Assembly: GCA_013398175.1 (NCBI GenBank)
Contig: VZRZ01004368.1
Location: 479,594 to 543,593 of the forward strand
From: Climacteris rufus
Taxonomy: Eukaryota; Chordata; Aves; Passeriformes; Climacteridae
Direction of reading: 5' to 3'
Length of the DNA: 64,000 nucleotides
In this document: positions 43,853 through 55,409 of the stretch, in pieces
Position numbering within the stretch: position 1 is the stretch's first letter
Layout of the letters: every line of letters begins with the position of its first letter
The notes under the pieces: generated by a model
What the model saw: only the letters and a program-made list of their open reading frames with translations
The model's database searches: none
What the model was told of the DNA's origin: nothing
Translations under genes and position numbers: made by a program

Positions 43853-46710
43853 CCCCCACCCCCATTTAATGTTTATATTTCTAAATTGTTTGTGCTTTCA
43901 AGTGTCAGGAAGGAATTCCTCCTTCCCACTGCTCAGAGCAAAGACAACAAGAACTAGGCCCTCACTTCTGTGTGAGAGAAGGGGAACAAAACTTCCTGCT
44001 TCTCTTTACAGGGACCTTAGACAAAATAACTCAGGAGATTGCTGTAGATCCAGACTGGGAACAAAACAAATCACACCTTAACACATAGGAAAGAAACACA
44101 TAGTCAGAAAGAATAAAGTTTAGATTAAAGGGGAAAGTGAGCCTGGGCCCACTTGAAAACCTTAGCCTGGGATTCAGAGGGTTTTTTAATAACTATTATC
44201 TAAACACCAGGAACTCTCCACCAACATCTGTACAGGAAAATAATAGAAATTATTTTTTAATTTTTTTATTTGTTCTTAATAAGGCTCAAAATATCCAGCA
44301 TAGGAAATATCAATGCAGCAAGACATCCAAAACTGTAACAAACAAGGAAGAAAGAAGCAGTAAGAGTTTCCCAGACACAAAGAAGTGGGTGGGAAGGCAC
44401 AAAGCATTCTGTGAAGTATATTCTTGCCAGTTCCTGTTGTTGGTTTAAATAATTTCTGTGTACCTTTTATGAAATCAGTTCTAAATTCTCAAAAATCCAG
44501 AGCTGTAACTGGAGAACATGCAGGGTAATGTGGCCAGTTCATTTGAGAATAATCTGTGATTCTGTGATTTGTGATCTTCTACATCAGCAATGAATACCAA
44601 GTCTGTGCAATAAGAGAGGCACAAGTCCCATATGACCCCAACATTGTGTAATGTCCATCCCCATCTAAGAATTCTCTTAGATATGGTCACTGGCAACCAC
44701 AGTGCTGAAGCACAGGGGTGCATGGACTGCAGAATTAGATGGATGAAGGCCATCTACCAACACACTTGCTCAAGATCAAATACAAAGTAGTAGATTTCTG
44801 CTGATTATTTCTATGTTTTATTTCTGTTAGTCATTCTCCAGATGGTATCAGTGAAGCTACTTCCTCTACAGGGTACTACAAGGCCAGCGACCTCCCAAAA
44901 TCCATGTATGTTGAAATTGGAAGTTGCCATATTAAATCCTTTCACTCAACTCATCCAAACAAATGTCAGTTCATACAACACACCATCTAAGGCAAGGAGA
45001 TTGCCAGCTCTAGTCCCAAGCAAATCTCTGCCAGCCTCATTCTGGCCCATCATTGCTAGCTCAGGCCCTACAAGCAGTAGTCACATTAGTATTGTATGGC
45101 ACCAAAGCCAACTAGTCCTGAGTCCTTCCCCAACTCCCCATCCCAGAGTGCAATACCATATGTTTCAGATCCCGAGCTAGCTCACCTGATGGTGTTTCAG
45201 GGATGTCTACACTGCTTTACATTTGAGATAGGCACTTTCATGCTCCTGCTCTTTCTTACAGCCATGACTGCCCATGGAAGTAAACCTATCTGTGTGCTAT
45301 CAAATTGTCAGATAATAAATCTAAGAACATGGAGAGGTGTGGCAGCAAGGATCTCCCTATGCAACTCACATCAACGTGGTAACAGAATAAACATGCATTT
45401 CATGTCAGCAAATTAACATAAAGCTCATTTATCCAATTTAGTTTTCATGCAGCAAATATGAAGGGACACCAGCACACCTGTACCAGTGCAGAACTGGAGA
45501 AGCAGAGAAGTCAGAACCTTTAGCTGACACAGAGAAAAGCAAAAGCCAAAGTGAGATACTCAAAAGGCAGCTCCTGTTCCAGCGCAGACAGAGATGGATA
45601 CACCCCAGGGTACACTCACTTTAGTTTTTATATCGCCCAGGTCCTGCCAGGCTGTGAAATGCATTTCCCACCAAAGGCTTGAAAATTGTTTGTATTTGAC
45701 CCACAGAAAAACACAGCAGAATGGATTTGATGAAGAAAGCTTTCCCCTTGTTCTGAAATGGGTTGAATAAGACAGACTACAGTTTTCAAAAAATTACCAT
45801 TTTCAGTTTAGCTCCATATCAGTACACACATGAAGAGTGAAATTGATTTAACTTTGACTTCTTGTGTCTTCAACAGAAGCCCAAATAAAAAATTATCATT
45901 GAGAATGGTCACTAAGACTCTGTTTTCTAGAGTTGAGTAACATGGCTATTCTTCTGGGAATTTTAGAAAGGCTGACTGCAAACCACCATGTTTCTTAATT
46001 TCTTTCTTCAGAACAGGCAATTCTCTAACTACTGACAAGAAAATCCAAAAACTGCCTGTTTCATTACCTAGGTGTCCACCTACACTAACCTAATGTGGTT
46101 TGCTGTCTTTGGTTTCCAGGCTACATGTGATCCTAGACTCGCACAATAGGCAGTACTTAATATTGCCCAAGTGGCCTTAAATAATCCTTTCATTTTCACT
46201 TGCCATTAATCCATGAAAGAAAAGAAGAGGGTGCCTGAACTAGCACTTTCTCATTTTGTTCTATCATGAACTGGTTTTTCTCAATGGAATTGTACACAAG
46301 AGGTAAAGATAGCTATGCCAGGAGATGAGGAGGGGAAAAGAAACAGGCTTTTTTCTCTGGAGGTCTTTTCCTCTTTCCTCATCGTTTTCTGCATGATATA
46401 GCTCCTCTTTTCATTGCCCAGCAAGGAATCCCAGAGGCCAGAGGCAAATTTTGCCTTTGGTCTTGGAGCATTCATGATGGATTCTTGTTTTAAGAAGAGG
46501 TTATTAGTTGTTTGCTCTTGGGTATTATATCATCACCATTACAGCAAAGCTGGTCTCATTCTAAATTTCGTTTATTCTTTGGCACACAAAAGATATCTTG
46601 TGTTACACAGCTAACATCCCTTTACGTGCCAAAGTCAATGAAACCCTTTCCATCGGCTCCAATGGTGGCAGATGAAAAGTTGCAAAGGTGCTGAAAAAAT
46701 GATCTCTTTA
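43853..46710. other. no gene seen; unique sequence
   Basis: About 2.9 kb. A short TCTGTGATTCTGTGATT word at 44552-44568 resembles a CR1 tail, but has no CR1 body on either side. A 113-codon frame at 44842-45180 (plus strand) is unfamiliar. Confidence 0.5.
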
Positions 46711-46775
46711 GGGCTTAATTCTGTTTCCACTGGTAAAATTCCCTCTGACTTTGACAGGAGTTACTATAAGTCCAC
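46711..46775. repeat. copy of palindromic sauropsid repeat
   Basis: GGGCTTAATTCTGTTTCCAC, TGGTAAAATTCCCTCTGACT, TTGACAGGAGTTACT and ATAAGTCCACA follow the family order GGCCTGATTCTGTTCCCACT, TACACTGGTGTAAAT, TGACTTCAATGGAGTTACTC and GATTTACACC. Confidence 0.55.
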
Positions 46776-48488
46776 ATATTTAAACAGCTTTTTAGAAATC
46801 ATGTAACTATTCAGCTATCATATAAGCTTCTTCTTGATAAGGAATGCTCATACACCTTGAAATCTGTTTATGTTTTACTTTGTTAATAGAAGCTATCCCT
46901 TAAAAATGTCTTACCTACTGTTTACATTTTCACTACTTATACCACAGTTCATACAAGTTTCTGTAGAAATAGAAAAAGATGCAATATTTAGAAGAGGTCT
47001 CCAGTTAGGGACAGTATCTGGTTCAATTTTTACAATATCACTGTGTTTCCACATTCTTCATAAATAATGGAACATTGCTAATCCTGATCAGAAATTTCAG
47101 CAGTGAGGGCTTATCCCTAAATATCATCTTATACAGACACCTTCAGCCCCATTTTTATCTGTTTCACAGTTTGGGAAAGTATAACCTAGCCTCCTCTCAC
47201 AACTTAACCTCCCAAGGCTCATGCAGCAAGCAGAATGTTCCTTTGATGTTTTTCCAGTTTTGTAATAACACTTATGGGCAGAAAAAGATCCATTATTCAA
47301 AAAGACACTGTAGTAGCTGTATGCATGGATTAAACGTTATTTTTATCATTCTACTTTTTTTCAGTAAGTCTTTGCTTAATAAATTACGACATTTAATCAC
47401 ACACACAGAAAATCAATCTTCTGTATACTTAGGGTCTGGACAGGAGGAGCTTTCCTCTTTGTTTTCTTTTTTCTGTTGTTGTGCCTAAAGGATTATTCTC
47501 CCCATCCCAAAATAGTTTGTGTTATCTTGTATTAACTTCAACAAGTTCAAGAAACTGCAACCAGAAAACGCTCCATGTTCAAAGAAGAAAAAAGGCACCT
47601 TTTATCTTATCTGTTCCACATATATTTTAATTCTGAGTCTGACATCATTGCTGGCTAAACCTTCATAGCTGCCAGAGAACTAACAAGTTCACTACAGTAA
47701 TGAGCTTCAAAAAGCAAGTTAGCAAATCTCTGCTCACAGATGTCAGTACTGACAAGTTTGAAAATTCAGAGTGTTACCTGATATTTCTCAGAATACCAAC
47801 TTTAACCTTTCCACTCTCCATTGCTTTGTCATCTCTATTAGCTCTTGAAACAATGTAAGAACTCCTATTCAAATAATCACGTTTAATTTGTGAAGAGTTT
47901 CAGACCCAAACACAGTTAAAACCAACCTAGCTGATTTCAAAATTGCTCTGTATACTTGATAAAACTGACTAAGCCTTCCTTCAGTTCCAGTCCCACCACC
48001 ATCCTCTGGGACTGGAGATTCTCACATTCCAATACCTTAATTCAGAGTTCACAAAATAAGAGAAATTAAAAAAGTAAATTTACACAATTTTCAACAGCTA
48101 TTTTGAGATGTTCTACACATCTCTAGGTCGACCATTTGTACCATTGTGCCAGTTAATTAGATAGATTGCCTAAATTTATTAACCACCTAATTTTTGCAGA
48201 CAGTGTGAAGTATTGATGCCTAATACTTAGGAATAAGTGTTTCCACAGAGAAAAGTTTTGCATTACCTTTGAATTTTCTTTTCAAGGTTAGCAGGATGAG
48301 GTCATTAAGGGAAATCTGTGTCCTGTTAGGCATAACAGAGCATTCCCACCTGCTTTGTCTGCTTTTGCACAGTGTTCCTCTTCTTACGCAAGTAATGCAT
48401 ACTGCAGGAGCCACCAGCCAAATATGCCTTGTTTGTTTACATCCCAGAGGATGTCTGGCCAAAATTTTATAATGTGAGCACCTGCCAT
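46776..48488. other. no gene seen; unique sequence
   Basis: AT-rich. A 138-codon frame at 47075-47488 (plus strand) has no recognisable domain. No repeat family seen. Confidence 0.5.
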
Positions 48489-48502
48489 TACACACACACA
48501 CA
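48489..48502. repeat. short (CA)n microsatellite
   Basis: ACACACACACACAC-type run ending in an A6 stretch. Confidence 0.75.
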
Positions 48503-48790
48503 AAAAAGTAATCAGCTTTTGAACACCTACTGAAGTGTTGGGCTCATCAGAGGCGCCATCAAGCAATCTCAAGGTTACATCTTACACTCCTCCTCAGGGT
48601 GTGAGACAACACCATGCTCTTGTGCTGTCTTCTACCAAGGGCTAAGGCAAAGCAGAAACCCAGGCACAAAGGCCTGCAACGGCAGAACTAACAGCAGCCT
48701 CCAGGGCAATTGGGATGGCACCATAGCAGAACAGCAGGTGTTCGGCTTTTCTTCTCCCACCCCACCACAGAAGCTCAGTTTCTGTCTATA

Positions 48791-48806
48791 TTTTTTTTTT
48801 TTTTTT
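48791..48806 (+). repeat. T16 homopolymer
   Basis: Sixteen T after TCTATA. On the minus strand it is an A16 run. Confidence 0.85.
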
Positions 48807-50028
48807 GAGTTAGTCATGCTTCATCTTGACTTCGTGATTGTTTGTTTTGAGGAAGAACAAGGCAACAGCCTAATCAGGGCTTCAAATACTGCTGTTATAT
48901 GCCACAAGTGGGAAAGGATCTGGTTAGTCAGTCAGAGAGGGAGCCTCCTGGGAGGAGGGGAAACAAGAGGGAATACAGACAGGAGGGAGTAGCAGGATAG
49001 TTGCCTCTGAGCCCCTCAAGGCTATTACACAAGCTCCTCTGCTCCCTCTAAGCACCGTGACCTTCTCTGGGTATTAAATACGGTTGTTTTGTTTTCTTCG
49101 AGCTAGGATGACTCCTGCCACGTATTTGATATTAGAATTTCTCTCTAGTGGTTTGCAAGTATTTGATCCCCTAGGGCTTGTGATGCTGGATCCACTAATG
49201 ATTCACACAATGGCATTAATGTCATTCATGGATGAAACCACATTTCCTTACCCTACAGGGTGAGAGCAAGATGGGAAAACTGTGGCTAACATTAGGAAGG
49301 GACTGGGTGGGAAAGAAAAATTGAAGTATTCAGGTCAAAAGACAGTGGGTGGCTAAGTAAAAATCCATGATTTCTGATCATTCTGGAGGTGGAGTGAACA
49401 ATAGAGATTTCACCCTCGAATGCCTGAGGACCCAGCACTAAAAAAAAATAGACAATAAATGACCCCCCAAGTGAGCAATTTAAAACCATTCTCTTTGAAA
49501 ACGGTTCTTGAAAACGAGTTGGCAGAACAGTTAGATCCCCCCACAGCAATGCATCATGAGATCACGTACAAGGAAACAGCAGAAGTATCAAAGCATGCTT
49601 TACTCGAGCATGCCCTTAGTTGCTCTGCCCTCTTAAACTGGGCAGCCCAGACTAGTGCCTAACAGCAGAGGCTGCATGAGGAGCTGGGTAAACACTGCCA
49701 GCTAAACAGTGGCCTAAATCCTTCTTGTCTTTGCCTGGGAAATAGGGGTCTTAATTTTTAATTATTTAAAATAATCACAGCAGGTTGAAAAAAGGAACTT
49801 ATGTTTAATTGCTAATATGCATGCATAATTTGGAAGGAACATTTCACATACTCGTTTCCAGGGGAGCTTCCACCAATAAATGGTATGAAGAAGGTGAGAA
49901 ATAACACAGGAATGTAGGAAACATCAACTTCCAGGAGGACAGAGGGACTGAGCCAGCTGATTGAGGCTGGCATGCCACATCACCTTTACCCAAAATACAA
50001 AAAGAAAGTTGAAACAAAAGCAGAAGGT
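48807..50028. other. no gene seen; unique sequence
   Basis: Frames at 49292-49549 (minus) and 49459-49662 (plus) overlap and are unfamiliar. No repeat is recognised. Confidence 0.5.
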
Positions 50029-50045
50029 AAAAAAAAAAAAAAAAA
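50029..50045 (+). repeat. A17 homopolymer
   Basis: A run of 17 A following GCAGAAGGT. No retroposon body is recognised upstream. Confidence 0.85.
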
Positions 50046-51000
50046 TGGTCCCTGAGTAAGAAGTACATCAGAATTATCTGCTTGTGGAGGGATGCCGAGA
50101 GGACCAGAGGGATCAGCTCAGGAAAAGATGGCAGAGAAATTTCTAGCAGAAAAGCCCGTTCCAAGGCTGGGACAGGATTAAGTGACTCAGAAAGCCTTCC
50201 CAGCTCCAGGGTGGAAGAAAGAGGAAAGATTTCCAGTTCCTCACAAGAGGAGAAACAACACTTGGATCAGACACCGGCCTAATAACTAAGGTGCACTTTT
50301 TGTAATCTCAAAACATCCAGACTAAGAAAATATACATTGTTCACTGGTTAACAAAACACAATAACTGTCAGAAAAGGGGTTTGCATCTTGATTTGTGGAT
50401 ATAATTTATACACAGGAGAGTCTCAGCTTCAGCTTCAGTTTTGTTGGTGCCAATCCTACCATTTAAGGATTTGATCTCAGAGACAGCTACTCCTCCAAGC
50501 CACGCCACTGACATCATTTCCCAGTGAAGTCCCCTTACACCCACAAATCAGGTGCTGAAATCCCTTTGTGGGATAGTAAAAATGCTGGCACAACTAGCTG
50601 CCAATGTAAAATTATTTCTGAAAAGGAGAGGGACAGGTCAAAGCCCCTTTAAAAAAACAAGTCTTGATGGCTATGCAGAAAAGGATTATATTATGCTTAG
50701 CTAGTGCGTGGGTGTGGAGAACAAGGGACAGAGACAGTCTTCCTCGGTATGCCCTCCCCACAGCCCCTTGCAAGGCAAAATACATAGGCAACATTTCAAC
50801 CTCAAATCCACAAACAGATCAGGATACACTGGAGGAGAGAGAGAGATTTCTTGGTTTTTAATAAAAGGTGGGATTAGGAAAAGACGTAGGTGGGGAAGGT
50901 GTAAAACAAGCAGGAAGGCAGTCCTTACTCAGCTTCCCTCTTACATTCATTGCTCTGAAAAGTGGACAAGCTTTAGGAAGAAATAAGACACATGGCTGTG
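50046..51000. other. no gene seen; unique sequence
   Basis: Includes a purine-rich 50160-50260 stretch with a frame on the plus strand (50082-50282) rich in S, R, E and K. It resembles no protein I know. Confidence 0.5.
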
Positions 51001-51480
51001 GGTAAAGGGGGGAAGAATTAGAAACTGTAATTCAATCTAATATTTGAGGCTTGGCAAATGCACCTATGGGATTTCATGAAAACCCCCGAATCTTTTTCAT
51101 TTCGGAGCAATTAACCAGATCCCAGCATCGCTGGCTCCAGTGAGCCGCTTAGCTCTCTGTTTTATTACCCATTTCCTTTCCCCCTCGCCAGCACTAGCTC
51201 CCATCCTCGCACTTGGGAAAAAAGAAGGGGGGGAGGGGATAAAAACCTCACACACTGTTACAGTGCCACAAAGGGGCCACTACAAACAAGTGCCAGCCAG
51301 TGCATTTCAGAGCAAACACAGAACACACATAAATGAGGTTCACATTTGGATTAAAACGCTGTTGTGTTCAGGCATTTATGTGTGGCATAATTAAAAACAT
51401 CCAGCTGTAATTTAATAGTTCCCACCAAGCACAGACATAAAGTCTAGCAATTTTTTCCCTCTGCATATTTAACCCTTAGA
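51001..51480. other. candidate conserved non-coding element
   Basis: The block mixes AT-rich homeodomain-type words (ATAATTAAAAAC at 51388-51399, TGTAATTTAATAG at 51406-51418) with an E-box (CAGCTG at 51402-51407) and CpG-bearing stretches (CCCCCGAATC, TTTCGGAGC, AGCATCGCTGG, GAGCCGCTTAG). It has no repeat similarity and no convincing frame. This is the texture of vertebrate developmental enhancers, but I cannot measure conservation from one sequence. Confidence 0.2.
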
Positions 51481-51541
51481 GACAGAAGGAAGAGGAGGCA
51501 GGGGGCAGGGAGAGGGAGCAGGAAGCTGGGGAGAGACAGAG
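51481..51541 (+). repeat. GA/GGA purine-rich tract
   Basis: About 60 bases rich in G and A with AGGAGG and GGGAG units, broken by a few C and T. Confidence 0.75.
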
Positions 51542-53240
51542 GTCTTTTGAACACATTTTTTTCGCCTTCCTTTGTGTTACTCTAATTTGCTTTTTACCTC
51601 CTCTGATCTTTTGCTTCTACAAAGAGAAAGAAACTATCTTCTGGATGTCATAGAAAGAGGAATCACGTTCAGATAGCATTTCTGCAGTTCAACAGCAGTA
51701 CGGCTGGGTACAGGATCTTCAGTTTCCAGAGGATAACATCTGTAGCTGGATGCACTGATTCACAGTTTGTGAATATGCCAGATTTTTCCAGCTTAAAAAT
51801 CAACTACTAAAAAGACAAATTTCACCACCATTACTCACGCTGAGTACAGTCTTTCTATTCAGAGCGGCCCTTCTAAATCAAAGGCAGCAGTGACAGGACT
51901 AAGTACAGTGTTACGACAGGAAGGATAAGCCAGCACTTGCAGCACTAGCAAAGCATCTGGGACACCAGGGTGGGTTCAGTCCGTGCTCTGCCACGTCTCA
52001 TTTTCAGAAAGACATCTCTAGCGGCATTTTTAAAAATGTTCAGCTACCTGAGTTAGGGCCCACCGGTATCACTGGAAACATGAAAGCTCTAAAGTTTTTC
52101 ACTTCTCCCCATGTCAATACACCATAGGCAGACTTGGGAAGATAACATTTTCCTCCATCCAAAAGTATGTTAGAAAGAGAAATGTATTAAACATTGGGCT
52201 GTGCTGAAATCCCACAGCAAGGGAGAAAACTAATAAAGAGCAGAAAATCTTCTTGGCTCTTTATTCCTAAATGCTGTGCTCTTCATCCAGGCAACTGTCC
52301 ATTACATTGACTCAGCTGAACAGCAGGACTTTACGACAGCAAGGAACACAGAATTCCACCCTCTTTCTGAAAGAGTGAAAACTGAAGTAAATGCTCTGCA
52401 TAAGTTCATAGTCGTGGTCAACTATGTCCCAATTTTCCAACAGTTGTGTACATAACAATTAGCCTATGACTTTAAATCTATTAGTCTCCAGAGACAGAAG
52501 ACTACCTTGGTGTATAAAAAACCTATAGGATTTCTATTGCTGGTTGTTCAGCTCTACCCTGTAAACATGTTCCTGCCCAACAGAAGATAAGTACAAAAAC
52601 AGAGAGGAAATGGAAAGGACTTCCAGAGAATTACTGTAAAACAGAGAAAACTGGGAAATAAGCCTCTTCTTTCTATATAATTTTGAATTTTAAGATCATC
52701 CATACCTCTGTTCAGCCTTTTTCTGTCACATCCAGGCCAGTATCTGGTGGCATGAAAACGTGCAGAAAGCTTATGTCATTCTTGCCATCCTGAGGAACAA
52801 GAGAATCTAACCTACACACACAGGATTATTAAAGCCAGCCATGCTGGGAATTTGTTCCAGCTCAGTCAGAAACATAATCTTGACAGGCCTAGTGCCTAGC
52901 TGCAAATAAGTAATCAAGAAGCCTACTAATGCTTACAGAATGGTTCATAATCAACATATAGAGAAAAGATCTGTGAAAGACAGCTTTTTAAAATATGTAA
53001 AATAATTAATGTGAAAAAAATATGATTAGGTCATATATAACTCACTTTATTATGCACCTGCCAATAGAAATAATACATCAACTTTGCTCTGAACTATTTG
53101 TTCAGATGCATGACCAGGTGAGCAGCACCACTGTCAGTGTCAGCACTGTCTTACTGTGGGTAGTCACCTAACCTCAGCCATGAGAGGAAGGAAGGGAGTG
53201 CCTAGTGGTTGCAGCAACAGCTCTGGAGTTGTGAAATGTA
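51542..53240. other. no gene seen; unique sequence
   Basis: About 1.7 kb with no frame above 60 codons and no recognised repeat. Confidence 0.55.
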
Positions 53241-53300
53241 GGATCCCAGGATCATACAGTACATTCAGGCTGGAAGGGGCCTCAGGAGGTACAATCAGCT
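53241..53300 (-). mobile_element. probable CR1 3' end, very short
   Basis: GGATCCCAGGATCATACAGT followed by ACATTCAGGCTGGAAGGGGC and CTCAGGAGGT is close to the reverse complement of a CR1 3' end of the type ATCACAGGATCATTCAGGTT, GGAAGGGACCTCAGGAGGT. Similarity is lost just beyond. The GC-richer sequence up to about 53480 may be an unrecognised continuation. Confidence 0.5.
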
Positions 53301-55393
53301 GCTGTGAGGTAGCACCCAGGCATACCTGCTTTGTACACCAGAGCACCCAAATACTGACAGCTCTGGCTGCCCTGGACACCACTTGGCTGCAGTGCTGCAC
53401 AGTGTAATGCAGAGACAAGGAAAAGTTCTTACTCATATGTGGTGGTAGGACAGATTCCAGGCCCAGCACATCCTTGAGAAGGTATTCTTCTGAGGAGGGT
53501 CAGTCAATCTGGAGCAATGCGGCAGTGATGGAAATACACTGCTCCTGGATCCAGAGTCATTACTGCTGTCTCTGTACCTGCAGTGCCCATATACCCTTCC
53601 ATCTCTGCACTTCCCCTTCCCAACAATAAAGTCTTCCAGACTGCTCTAAGAACTAAATTTAACCTTTTGACAGCCTCAAGCCCTCCAAAGAGACGACTCC
53701 TGTAGGTGCCTAAGACAGATAGATGTGTGGGAGTGGGTTAGGTAAATAAGTTCCAAATGAAATCCCACAAACTGTGGCTCAGGACTACTGAAGCATTGTT
53801 TTTGATTGCCACTTTATTACCTCCTTTATTGCCTCTTAAATAGATTGCAGAGAGCATGGCATGCCAAGAAAGAAGAATGAGCCTCCCTGACCTAGTAAAA
53901 TCATGGGTTTCTTCCAACTAGAAATCCTAACTCTGATCTCTTTTTATATAAATAAAAGTCAGAACAGGTCTTGCACTGTAGCAATTTCTTACAATATCAT
54001 TTTAAAAGTGCTCAGTTGCAAACTTCCCTGCAAATGAAAACAATCTGTCTTCCCAAGGCATCCTGCAGAGTCTGTGACTTTTCAGGCAAGGTGGGAGTGG
54101 ATGATGTTGAAATGAAGATGGAACACGGTGACACAGTACACCAGGACTTCATGAGATCTGTTTTCTGCATACTGACCCTTACTAATGAGAAAAAAGCTCT
54201 GCTGTGTCTTAAACATCCTGAAATCACAGACAAAAACAAGTAGCTGGTGATGGCTGCCAACACCACTTCTTTTCTGTCTCTGTACCTCGACACTTAGCAG
54301 CGAGTGCTGGGCTTCAGTAACACACGTAACAGGGACTAATGACATGGAGCACGCAACCAGCTCAGCAGCCAATCTGCCAAGCTGCTGCTTTTGGTGTTCT
54401 GCTGTAATGATAAGTCCCAAGCACATGGTGCAGGACAATAATGTTTTACGTTGCAAGACATTGCTGTCATAAACTTTCCCAGGTAAAAAATACTTGAAGG
54501 GCACTAAAAGTGGGAAGAGTCACAGGATGAACAGTTTTAATGCTTGTCTGAGTCAGAGTTCATGCCAATGTTCTAGTCAGAACTAGTGAAAAAAATATTT
54601 TGTCCTGGTTTTAATAATATGGATAAACTAGAAAGCTGCTACTTTTGCACCATAGTTTTCTGCTTTAACTTTCACCCACCTTCATGTCAACCACCATTTT
54701 AATGCACTATATTGAACTTTCATATAGTACTATAAAGGTACCAAGAATGTTACATATAAAAGAAAAAAAAACCCAACCATCAAACCCAGCAATCATATCT
54801 GTGATATACCTCTTATGTCACCCTGGTATCACTGTGATGAGAAGCGTTTCTATTACACCAGCTGAACCAGTGAGCCCAGCTGCCCTAATGATGTCAGTGT
54901 CAGGGCTTCACTATACCATTTACCCAGTGCCCCAGAAATCTCCATCACCACCAAAACACAACCACTGCTGGACTGGAAGTCAAGGACTGACTCAAGTTCT
55001 GCTGCACCACAGTTACTGTGGGACAGAATAATAGCCAAGAACTCTGCAACAAACCACTACTCTAAGGAAAGAGCATAGTGGTGTCTTTCATGTCCACACA
55101 GAGCAGATGGGGACTGGGAGTTGGGCCCTGCAAGGTTGACTCAGCACATGGGTAAGGCTGTGAGCCATGACATGAAGCTTCCTGGCATGGTAGGGGCAGA
55201 AAGGATGACAGTGAGTTGTGAGGCGGTGAATTCACACAGAGTACAGCTCCTTGGCACTGTGAGCCTGTAGGTACCACCATAACTCACACTCACTTGGAAG
55301 GCCCTTTCCCTTTGCCAAACTGCTAATAGTATAAATAGGACTCAGGATACAGAGTTTGAAAGAATGAACCATTGTTTTTCTTAAGGCCATGTT
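53301..55393. other. no gene seen; unique sequence
   Basis: Frames at 53164-53469 (minus), 53971-54243 (plus) and 54082-54504 (minus, 141 codons) overlap each other and resemble no known protein. Confidence 0.5.
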
Positions 55394-55409
55394 AAAAAAA
55401 AAAAAAAAA
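55394..55409 (+). repeat. A16 homopolymer
   Basis: An A run followed by TAATCCCCCG. No retroposon is recognised upstream. Confidence 0.8.

Noticed and set aside
44552..44568. TCTGTGATTCTGTGATT, like a plus-strand CR1 tail
   Set aside because: The sequence upstream does not show the CR1 3' block, so the word alone is not enough.
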